From assembly GCA_017536635.1 (NCBI GenBank), contig JAFXHA010000046.1, forward strand, positions 1-33,793: DNA of 33,793 bases. Direction: 5' to 3'. This document shows, one piece after another, positions 7,910 through 14,650 of this stretch. The position numbers were made by a program, and so were the translations under genes. Below the pieces are notes generated by a model, which saw only the letters and a list, made by a program, of their open reading frames with translations, ran no database searches and was not told the DNA's origin. The first letter of the stretch is position 1. Each line of letters opens with the position of its first letter. Source of the DNA: Clostridia bacterium. GTDB lineage: Bacteria > Bacillota > Clostridia > Oscillospirales > CAG-272.

Positions 7910-7938
7910 TTGTTTTTGTGAGTGATTTGTGATATAAT
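7910..7938 (+). promoter_or_regulatory. promoter of the RDD-protein gene
   Basis: TTGTTT (7910-7915), 17-base spacer, consensus TATAAT (7933-7938) with extended TGa. Initiation near 7945 would leave only nine bases before the ATG at 7954 but a normal leader before the ATG at 7993. Confidence 0.65.
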
Positions 7939-7992
7939 TATATCCGTATAGATATGTCGTACGACAAAAAATCAGATAAGGAGGGAATAAGT

Positions 7993-8769
7993 ATGTACGA
8001 TCTTCAGAAAGCTAATATGTGGAAGCGTATATCCGCCGCCCTCTGTGATATTATATTGCTTGCAATAGTAGTAGTCGGAATGGCGTTTCTTTTGTCCACT
8101 GTTCTCGGATATGATACTTATTACGAACGCCTTGAAGCCTCTTATGACAAATATGAGGCTGAATTTGGAGTATCCTTTGATGCTACCTCTGCCGAGCTTT
8201 CAGCGATGTCCGACGACGAGCGCGCTCTCTTTGAAACCGCCACAAAGGCTCTTTCCGACGACAGCGACGTTCAGTATACGCTTGGAATGTTATTTAATCT
8301 TACTCTTATCATAATTACCTTCAGTATTCTTTTAGCATATTTGCTTCTGGAATTTTTGGTTCCGTTGCTTTTCCGCAACGGACAAACCTTGGGGAAAAAG
8401 GTCTTTGGCGTTGGCGTTATGCGCGAGGACGGCGTCAGATTATCTGCCGTTCAGCTCTTTGCCCGAACAGTACTCGGTAAGTATACGCTTGAGACAATGC
8501 TTCCCTCGCTGATCGTGATTATGATTCTTTTTGGTGTAATGGGCATTTTCGGAACTGTTATCGTGCTGCTCCTGCTTGGAGTTCAGCTCGTTATGTTCTT
8601 TGCCACCAAGACCAATTCCGTAATTCACGATAAGCTCGCGCGTACGGTTACCGTTGATATGGCAAGTCAGATGATATTCGACTCACCCGAGGAGCTGCTT
8701 GCTTATAAAAAGCGCATCCACGAGGAGCAGGCACAAAGCTCTGCCGACGACGGACGTCTCATCAAATAA
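7993..8769 (+). CDS. RDD-family membrane protein
   Basis: 258 residues from the chosen start. An ATG 39 bases upstream is in frame, but AAGGAGGG at 7978-7985 sits at ideal distance from 7993 and the predicted transcript begins too close to the earlier ATG. The RDD pattern is visible: W-K-R-I-S-A-A-L-C-D at the start of the first helix, an extracytoplasmic acidic loop of about 60 residues, G-Q-T-L-G-K-K-V-F-G-V-G-V after the second helix, and H-D-K-L-A-R-T-V at the end of the last. RDD proteins are poorly defined; some are proposed Na+/H+ antiporters or stress-associated proteins. It may be read through into the ABC operon 51 bases downstream, since no terminator separates them. Confidence 0.82.
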   Translation: MYDLQKANMWKRISAALCDIILLAIVVVGMAFLLSTVLGYDTYYERLEASYDKYEAEFGVSFDATSAELSAMSDDERALFETATKALSDDSDVQYTLGMLFNLTLIIITFSILLAYLLLEFLVPLLFRNGQTLGKKVFGVGVMREDGVRLSAVQLFARTVLGKYTLETMLPSLIVIMILFGVMGIFGTVIVLLLLGVQLVMFFATKTNSVIHDKLARTVTVDMASQMIFDSPEELLAYKKRIHEEQAQSSADDGRLIK

Positions 8770-8777
8770 AGAAATTT

Positions 8778-8796
8778 TATTATAAAATTTATAATA
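8778..8796 (+). promoter_or_regulatory. 19-bp perfect palindrome overlapping a possible -10 box
   Basis: TATTATAAA-A-TTTATAATA reads identically on both strands except at the central base. Its right arm contains TATAAT (8790-8795), a candidate -10 box for the ABC operon; no good -35 lies 17 bases upstream. It could be a repressor operator over the core promoter, or chance in AT-rich DNA. Confidence 0.4.
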
Positions 8797-8820
8797 GATA
8801 AAAATAGGAAGGAAGACACT

Positions 8821-9921
8821 ATGAAAGTTGTTTTGCAAAATCTGACAAAAATCTTCCCCGGACGCAACAAGAAGGTCCAGGAAGAAGTAGTAGCGGTCAA
8901 TGACTTTACCTTTACTATCCCTGACGGTAAACTTATTGGCTTGCTCGGACCCTCCGGTTGCGGTAAGAGTACTACGCTGTATATGATCAGCGGACTTCAG
9001 AAGCCTACCGGTGGAAAGATCTTCTTTGGAGATGACGATGTAACAGAGCTTGCGGCAGAGAACCGCGGAGTAGGTCTGGTGTTCCAGAACTACGCGCTTT
9101 ATCCTCACATGACGGTAAAGCAGAACATTATGTTCCCGTTGCAGAACCTTCGCGGAGAGGACAAGCTGACAAAGGAGGATATGATCGAGCGCGCATATTA
9201 CGCAGCAAAGCTCGTACAGATCGACGAGCTTATGGACCGTAAGCCCAGCGAGCTTTCGGGCGGTCAGCAGCAGAGAGTTGCTATCGCGCGTGCGCTTGTA
9301 AAGATGCCTAAGGTTCTTCTTCTCGACGAGCCGCTTTCTAACCTCGACGCGCGTCTGAGACTTCAGACCCGCGAGGAGATAAGACGTATCCAGAAGGAAA
9401 CGGGAATCACAACTATCTTCGTTACTCACGACCAGGAAGAAGCAATGTCTATCTCCGATATGATCGTAGTTATGAAGCTTGGTGTAGTACAGCAGATCGG
9501 CGCTCCTCAGGAGGTTTACGACGATCCTACCAACCTGTTCGTTGCTAAGTTCCTCGGAACTCCTCCCATCAACGTATTTGAGGGAAGCGTTAAGGCTGAA
9601 AAGCTTTACATCGGCGATGCGGCTGTGCTTGACGTTCCCGGTATTGACGACAGAGACGTTACCGTAGGTATTCGTCCCGAGGGCTTCGTTATTGATGAAA
9701 ACGGTCCCTTCGTTTGCGGACTCAACAGCGTTGAGGTAATGGGACGCGACGTAAGCGTAGTATGTAATCACGCGGCTTCGCTCAACCCCGTTATCCGTGC
9801 GATCGTTGACGCCGACAACAAGGTTGCTGCGGGCGCTACCGTAAGCTACTCTCTCAAGCCCCATAAGGTCTTCCTGTTCTCCAAGGAGGATGAGACCAGA
9901 CTTCGTTTTGAGGTGAAGTAA
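8821..9921 (+). CDS. ABC importer ATP-binding protein, MsmX/UgpC type
   Basis: 366-residue cytoplasmic ATPase that powers carbohydrate-type ABC import. Walker A G-P-S-G-C-G-K-S-T (43-51), Q-loop Gln89, signature L-S-G-G-Q (145-149), Walker B L-L-L-D-E-P (166-171) and switch His203 are intact. The C-terminal ~120 residues after F-L-G-T-P-P-I-N form the TOBE/MOBE beta domain typical of MalK/UgpC/MsmX. Codons are strongly biased to C- and T-ending forms, suggesting high expression. In many Bacillota the MsmX-type ATPase is encoded alone and shared; here it leads the operon, and the permease begins one base after its stop. Confidence 0.95.
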   Translation: MKVVLQNLTKIFPGRNKKVQEEVVAVNDFTFTIPDGKLIGLLGPSGCGKSTTLYMISGLQKPTGGKIFFGDDDVTELAAENRGVGLVFQNYALYPHMTVKQNIMFPLQNLRGEDKLTKEDMIERAYYAAKLVQIDELMDRKPSELSGGQQQRVAIARALVKMPKVLLLDEPLSNLDARLRLQTREEIRRIQKETGITTIFVTHDQEEAMSISDMIVVMKLGVVQQIGAPQEVYDDPTNLFVAKFLGTPPINVFEGSVKAEKLYIGDAAVLDVPGIDDRDVTVGIRPEGFVIDENGPFVCGLNSVEVMGRDVSVVCNHAASLNPVIRAIVDADNKVAAGATVSYSLKPHKVFLFSKEDETRLRFEVK

Positions 9922-9922
9922 T

Positions 9923-10864
9923 ATGGTAGAAAGTAAGCATAAATGGAAAGCTTGGTTATACCTTGCTCCTGCCATTGTACTGTTGCTTATATTTACCGTT
10001 TGGCCGATAATCAACACCATTCGTATGTCTCTGCTTGAGAATTACAGTACGATGGGATTTGTAGGCGGAGCGAGATATGAGTTCGGTATAGGAAACTTCA
10101 AGCAGGTGCTCGAGTACCAGAACTTCTTGACCTGTCTTAAAAATACTATGCTGCTTTGCGTTCTGACCGTGCCGATATCTACGTTTTTGGCTCTGCTTAT
10201 CGCAGTTTGCCTTAACGCGATCAAGCCGCTGCAGCGCTTCTTGCAGACAGTATTCTTCCTGCCCTACGTAACCAACTCGATTGCTATCGGTATGGTATTC
10301 GCAGCTATGTTTAATATGGTCGGAACCGCATTCGGAACCGAGAGCGAGCTGGTAATCACCGCAGGTATTATAAACAACGTTATCGAGTTTTTCGGCGGTA
10401 CCGCTATAAACTGGATAAACGCAGGCTCGTCCTATTGGGCAAATATCGCAGTCCTCGTTATATATACCGTTTGGAATGCGTTGCCCTTTAAGATACTTAT
10501 ACTCCTTGGCGGATTGCAGAGCGTAAACAAGCAGTATTACGATGCCGCAAAGGTAGACGGAACGCGCCGTGTAAGAGTATTTACACGCATCACCGTCCCG
10601 CTTCTTTCTCCGATGCTCGCTTACGTAGTTATCACGGGCTTTATCGGTGGATTTAAAGAGTATTCCAACATAGTAGGTATTTTCGGCGACGATATGGGCC
10701 CGACGGGAGATCCCGGACGACTTAATACAATGGTCGGATTTATTTACGACGCACTCAGTAACTATCAGGGACGCGCGAGTGCGGCAGCGCTTATACTCTT
10801 TGGTATCATATTCATCGTTACTATGATAAACCTCTACGTCAGCAAGAAGAAGACGCATTTCTAA
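9923..10864 (+). CDS. carbohydrate-type ABC permease, MalF/UgpA-like
   Basis: 313-residue inner permease subunit of the CUT1 class with six predicted helices. The EAA loop that docks on the ATPase is at ~205-230 (Y-D-A-A-K-V-D-G-T-R-R-V-R-V-F then I-T-V-P-L-L-S-P). The N-terminus starts with a short basic cytoplasmic stretch and a helix (W-L-Y-L-A-P-A-I-V-L-L-L-I-F) typical of MalF/UgpA-like permeases without the long MalF periplasmic insert. It begins one base after the ATPase stop, so translational coupling is likely. The transported compound is not deducible from sequence alone. Confidence 0.94.
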   Translation: MVESKHKWKAWLYLAPAIVLLLIFTVWPIINTIRMSLLENYSTMGFVGGARYEFGIGNFKQVLEYQNFLTCLKNTMLLCVLTVPISTFLALLIAVCLNAIKPLQRFLQTVFFLPYVTNSIAIGMVFAAMFNMVGTAFGTESELVITAGIINNVIEFFGGTAINWINAGSSYWANIAVLVIYTVWNALPFKILILLGGLQSVNKQYYDAAKVDGTRRVRVFTRITVPLLSPMLAYVVITGFIGGFKEYSNIVGIFGDDMGPTGDPGRLNTMVGFIYDALSNYQGRASAAALILFGIIFIVTMINLYVSKKKTHF

Positions 10865-10876
10865 GGAGGTACCGAT

Positions 10877-11770
10877 ATGTCTAATATTGAAACAAAAACA
10901 ATGCATGAAAAAGATATGAAAAAGGTATCCTCCCAGCAAAGAGTAGGAAAGTTTGTTGCCAAGTTCTTGGTATACGCTTTTCTGATCATTATGGCGATCA
11001 TCATTATATTCCCGTTTTATTGGATGCTTATATCGTCCGTAAAATCGCTTGATGAATATAAGCTCGCCATTCCTACGCTTTGGCCGAAGACCATACTTCT
11101 TTCAAACTACGTAGAAGCTTTTAACCAGGCAAATCTCGGAACCCTGTTCCTGAACACTATGTACGTTGGCTTGGTGTCCACCTTGCTCTCGCTCGTTATC
11201 ACCGTAATTTCGGCATTTGCGTTTGCAAGACTTGAGTTCAAGGGAAAGAACGCGCTTTTTGCAGCGCTGCTTGCAACAATGATGATCCCCGGCGAGCTCT
11301 TCACGATCACCAACTACGCAACCGTCAATACGTTCGGCTGGATGAACAGCTTCGTCGTTTTGATAGTTCCGTTCCTCGTCAGCGTGTTTTACATTTATCT
11401 GCTTCGTCAGAACTTCTTGCAGATACCCAACGAGCTCTACCTCGCAGCTAAGGTCGACGGAACGAGCGATATCAAGTATCTGTGGAAGGTAATGATCCCG
11501 CTCGCACTTCCTACTTTGATATCTATCACGATACTCAAGATGATGGGCGCGTGGAACTCTTACGTCTGGCCGCGACTCGTTGCCAACGACGAAGCGCATC
11601 AGCTTATCACAAACGGACTTCGTAACGCGTTTACCGAGTCTACGGGCGACGTTAATATCCCCGTACAGATGGCAGCGGTTGCTATCGTTTCATTGCCGCT
11701 CTTCCTCGTATTCGTCTTCCTCAGAAAATATATTATGAAGGGCGTATCACGAAGCGGAATAAAAGGATGA
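10877..11770 (+). CDS. carbohydrate-type ABC permease, MalG/UgpE-like
   Basis: 297-residue partner permease. After a charged N-terminal tail (~1-30) there are six predicted helices; the EAA motif lies at ~188-212 (Y-L-A-A-K-V-D-G-T-S-D-I-K-Y then V-M-I-P-L-A-L-P). The family's N-terminal F-P-F-Y-W-M-L-I-S-S-V-K and the C-terminal basic end (Y-I-M-K-G-V-S-R-S-G-I-K-G) are present. AAGGAGG lies in the 12-base gap to the preceding gene. It forms the membrane channel with the previous product. Confidence 0.94.
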   Translation: MSNIETKTMHEKDMKKVSSQQRVGKFVAKFLVYAFLIIMAIIIIFPFYWMLISSVKSLDEYKLAIPTLWPKTILLSNYVEAFNQANLGTLFLNTMYVGLVSTLLSLVITVISAFAFARLEFKGKNALFAALLATMMIPGELFTITNYATVNTFGWMNSFVVLIVPFLVSVFYIYLLRQNFLQIPNELYLAAKVDGTSDIKYLWKVMIPLALPTLISITILKMMGAWNSYVWPRLVANDEAHQLITNGLRNAFTESTGDVNIPVQMAAVAIVSLPLFLVFVFLRKYIMKGVSRSGIKG

Positions 11771-11830
11771 TAGGATGGATAATATCCACTTATTATAAAT
11801 AAAAAAACAAAAAAAGAAAGGAAACGTACC

Positions 11831-13249
11831 GTGAAAAAAACAATTTTATCATTGGTTCTGGTAGTAACCATGTGCCTGTCTATGTTCGCACTTTTCAGCT
11901 GTGACAAGAAGGCGGCAGCAGGAGATTTCGTAATTCCCGAGGAGGGATTTGATACCGAAACTCCCGTAACTATTACGTTCTACCATACTATGGGCGCAAA
12001 TCTCCGTGAGGTGCTTGAGAAGCACATCGCAAAATTCAACGAGCTCTATCCTAACATTACGATCGAGCATCAGCAGGTTGGAGGCTATGACGACGTTCGC
12101 GATCAGATCAAGACCGAGATCACCGTTGGTAACCAGCCTAACATCGCTTACTGTTATCCCGACCACGTAGCTCTTTACAATCTCGCAAAGGCAGTTCTTC
12201 CTCTTGATGATCTTATTGCCAGCGAAACCGAGGTTACCAGAGCTGACGGTTCTAAGGAGATTCTTGGACTTACCGAGGATCAGGTAGCAGACTTCATCGA
12301 GGGCTACTACAACGAAGGTAAGCAGTTCGGTGATGACAAGATGTACACACTTCCTATGTCTAAGTCCACCGAGGTTCTTTACTACAACAAGACCTTCTTC
12401 GATGAGCACAACCTTGAGGTTCCTACCACTTGGGAGGAGATGGAAGAGGTTTGCGAGGCTATCAAGGCTATCGATACCGACTGTATCCCGCTCGGATATG
12501 ACTCCGAGGCTAACTGGTTCATCACCATGTGCGAGCAGTATGGCACCGAGTACACCACCGCAACGGGCGAGGAGAAGTTCCTCTTTGATAACGAGACCAA
12601 CCGTGAGTTCGTTGCAGAGTTCAGAGAGTGGTACCGTAACCGCTACGTAACTACCCAGGATCTTTCCGGTGGATATACCTCCGAGCTCTTTACTATGCTT
12701 GAGAGCGATGCAGGTAACTCCTATATGTCTATCGGTTCTTCCGCAGGTGCTACTCACCAGAGACCTGACAAGGACGAAAACGGCAACTATCTCTTTGAGG
12801 TAGGTATTACCACTATTCCTCAGGTAGATGCTAATAACCCCAAGGTTATTTCTCAGGGTCCTTCGCTCTGTATCTTCAAGAAGTCCAATCCTCAGGAAGT
12901 TATGGCTTCTTGGCTCTTCGTTAAGTATCTTACTACTACCGTAGAATTCCAGGCTGAGTTCTCTATGGCTTCCGGTTACGTTCCCGTAATCAAGTCTGTT
13001 GCTGACAACGAGACCTACAAGACCCAGTTCCTTGACCTCGCTGATGGCGGAGAGTTCATCACCGCGCTCAGCGTTAAGGTTGGTCTTGAGCAGGAAAAGG
13101 CTTACTACACCTCTCCCGCATTCAACGGTTCTTCCGTTGCTCGTGACCAGGTAGGACTTCTTATGCAGAAGTGTATGTCTGAGAACAATATCGACATCAA
13201 GAAGGCATTTGAGGATGCTATTGCTGAGTGTAAGTATCAGGCAGGTTAA
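11831..13249 (+). CDS. extracellular solute-binding lipoprotein of the ABC importer
   Basis: 472-residue family 1 (MalE/UgpB-like) binding protein. GTG start after AAAGGAAA. The signal peptide ends in a lipobox-like L-F-S-C with Cys24 as lipid anchor. The mature N-terminus has the family pattern V-T-I-T-F-Y-H-T-M-G, followed by L-N-P-type features including P-N-I-T-I-E-H-Q-Q-V-G and, near 175-200, L-P-M-S-K-S-T-E-V-L-Y-Y-N-K-T-F-F, typical of UgpB-like proteins. Many aromatic residues suit sugar stacking. Codon bias is among the strongest here, consistent with high abundance. A 60-base gap with the palindrome TGGATAATATCCA (11776-11788) separates it from the permease. The ligand is unknown: oligosaccharide or phosphorylated/nucleoside-like sugars are possible. 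Confidence 0.93.
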   Translation: MKKTILSLVLVVTMCLSMFALFSCDKKAAAGDFVIPEEGFDTETPVTITFYHTMGANLREVLEKHIAKFNELYPNITIEHQQVGGYDDVRDQIKTEITVGNQPNIAYCYPDHVALYNLAKAVLPLDDLIASETEVTRADGSKEILGLTEDQVADFIEGYYNEGKQFGDDKMYTLPMSKSTEVLYYNKTFFDEHNLEVPTTWEEMEEVCEAIKAIDTDCIPLGYDSEANWFITMCEQYGTEYTTATGEEKFLFDNETNREFVAEFREWYRNRYVTTQDLSGGYTSELFTMLESDAGNSYMSIGSSAGATHQRPDKDENGNYLFEVGITTIPQVDANNPKVISQGPSLCIFKKSNPQEVMASWLFVKYLTTTVEFQAEFSMASGYVPVIKSVADNETYKTQFLDLADGGEFITALSVKVGLEQEKAYYTSPAFNGSSVARDQVGLLMQKCMSENNIDIKKAFEDAIAECKYQAG

Positions 13250-13254
13250 TTTTT

Positions 13255-14601
13255 ATGACAAGATCTAATGTAATTAGATTATTGGCTTTAATGCTCGCTC
13301 TTGTTATGTCGCTGGCGGCATTTGCCGCCTGCGACAAGGGCGGGGAAGAGGAAAGCAGCAGCGGCGATGCCGCAGCCGATCACGTTGATTACGTGGATTC
13401 GCTCAAACTTGATATGTCCTCGGACACAGTCAAGCAGGAGGTAACGGTCAAATCGTATATTGACGGCGATACAACGCATTTCTATTTTCCCGGTAACCAA
13501 TTTCCCGAGGGCGTACTCAAAGCCAGATACCTTGCTATCAATACCCCTGAATCCACAGGTAAAATAGAGGAGTGGGGAAAAGCAGCGTCTAACTTTACTA
13601 AGGAAACGCTTAAAAAAGCAACCTCTATTATCGTAGAGTCCGACGATTCCAAGTGGAATGCCGATTCTACGGGCGACAGATATCTCGTTTGGGTCTGGTA
13701 TAGGACCGACGACTCGTCTGATTACCGCAATCTCAATCTGGAAATACTCCAGAAGGGACTTGCTATCGCGTCAAGCTCTGCAAATAACCGTTACGGTGAG
13801 ATCTGTATGAATGCGATCAATCAGGCAAAGGCAGAAAAGCTTTGTGTTCATTCGGGCACAAAGGATCCCGATTTCTTCTACGGAACTGCAGCCGAGATCA
13901 CACTCAGAGAGCTCCGTACCAATATGGAGAGCTATAACGGCGCAAAGGTAGCGTTTGAGGGCGTGGTTACCAAAAACGAGGGACAGGCAGTATACGTTGA
14001 GGAATACGATGCCGAGACCGACAGATATTACGGAATCTACGTTTACTACGGATTTTCTCTGCAGGGAATGGGACTCAAAATAATATCTACGGTCGGCAAC
14101 CGCGTTCGCGTGGTCGGATCTGTTCAGTATTACGAGACGGGCGGAACCTATCAGGTCTCCGATATCTCTTATACTCCTTTCCCGGCAGATGATCCCAATA
14201 ACGTTCAGAAGCTTGGCGAAAAATATGAGGCGGCTTACACCGAGGTGGATCCCAAGACCTTCAACAGCAGCGTTAAGACGGTTGTTGGCGAGGAAGAGAA
14301 GACCTTCAAGTATGCGGAGCTTGCTATGTCAACTACCATATCTATGAAGGGACTCAAGGTAGTAAGCGTTTATACCACCCAGAGCCAGACCGATTCTAAC
14401 GGCGCAATGACGCTTACCTGCGAGAGCGCGGACGGAGAACGCATTTCGGTGCGTACCGTAGTGCTTCGCAGCGAGGACGGATCTGTGATCAAAGCAGATA
14501 CATTTAACGGTAAAACCATTGACGTCAAGGGAACCGTAGATTATTTTGACGGCACGTATCAGATAAAGCTGTTCTCTATGAACGACGTTACCATTTATTA
14601 A
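13255..14601 (+). CDS. lipoprotein with SNase-like nuclease and OB-fold domains
   Basis: 448-residue surface lipoprotein: basic start, hydrophobic core, then A-A-F-A-A-C (Cys26) and a Ser/Glu-rich linker. Residues ~58-205 match the staphylococcal nuclease fold: D-G-D-T (Asp70, Asp72), Arg91, N-T-P-E (96-99) and Arg142 in G-D-R-Y. These correspond to Asp19/Asp21, Arg35, Asp40-Thr41-Glu43 and Arg87 of S. aureus nuclease; Asp40 is Asn here. Two beta-barrel OB-like modules follow (~218-305 and ~355-448), a layout recalling Bacillus YhcR. It would cut DNA or RNA at the cell surface. It begins five bases after the binding-protein stop with hardly any ribosome site (only CAGG), suggesting translational coupling or low yield. 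Confidence 0.82.
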   Translation: MTRSNVIRLLALMLALVMSLAAFAACDKGGEEESSSGDAAADHVDYVDSLKLDMSSDTVKQEVTVKSYIDGDTTHFYFPGNQFPEGVLKARYLAINTPESTGKIEEWGKAASNFTKETLKKATSIIVESDDSKWNADSTGDRYLVWVWYRTDDSSDYRNLNLEILQKGLAIASSSANNRYGEICMNAINQAKAEKLCVHSGTKDPDFFYGTAAEITLRELRTNMESYNGAKVAFEGVVTKNEGQAVYVEEYDAETDRYYGIYVYYGFSLQGMGLKIISTVGNRVRVVGSVQYYETGGTYQVSDISYTPFPADDPNNVQKLGEKYEAAYTEVDPKTFNSSVKTVVGEEEKTFKYAELAMSTTISMKGLKVVSVYTTQSQTDSNGAMTLTCESADGERISVRTVVLRSEDGSVIKADTFNGKTIDVKGTVDYFDGTYQIKLFSMNDVTIY

Positions 14602-14650
14602 TTGAAATTTAAATTAAAAATTTAAATAAAAAAATTAAAAGGAGACAACC

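Noticed and set aside
7954..7992. Upstream ATG of the RDD gene
   Set aside because: Only about nine bases from the predicted transcription start and no ribosome site, whereas ATG 7993 has AAGGAGGG.
8683..10020. 445-codon open frame antisense to the ABC ATPase
   Set aside because: Arises from biased codons of the sense gene and has no protein-like features or start signals.
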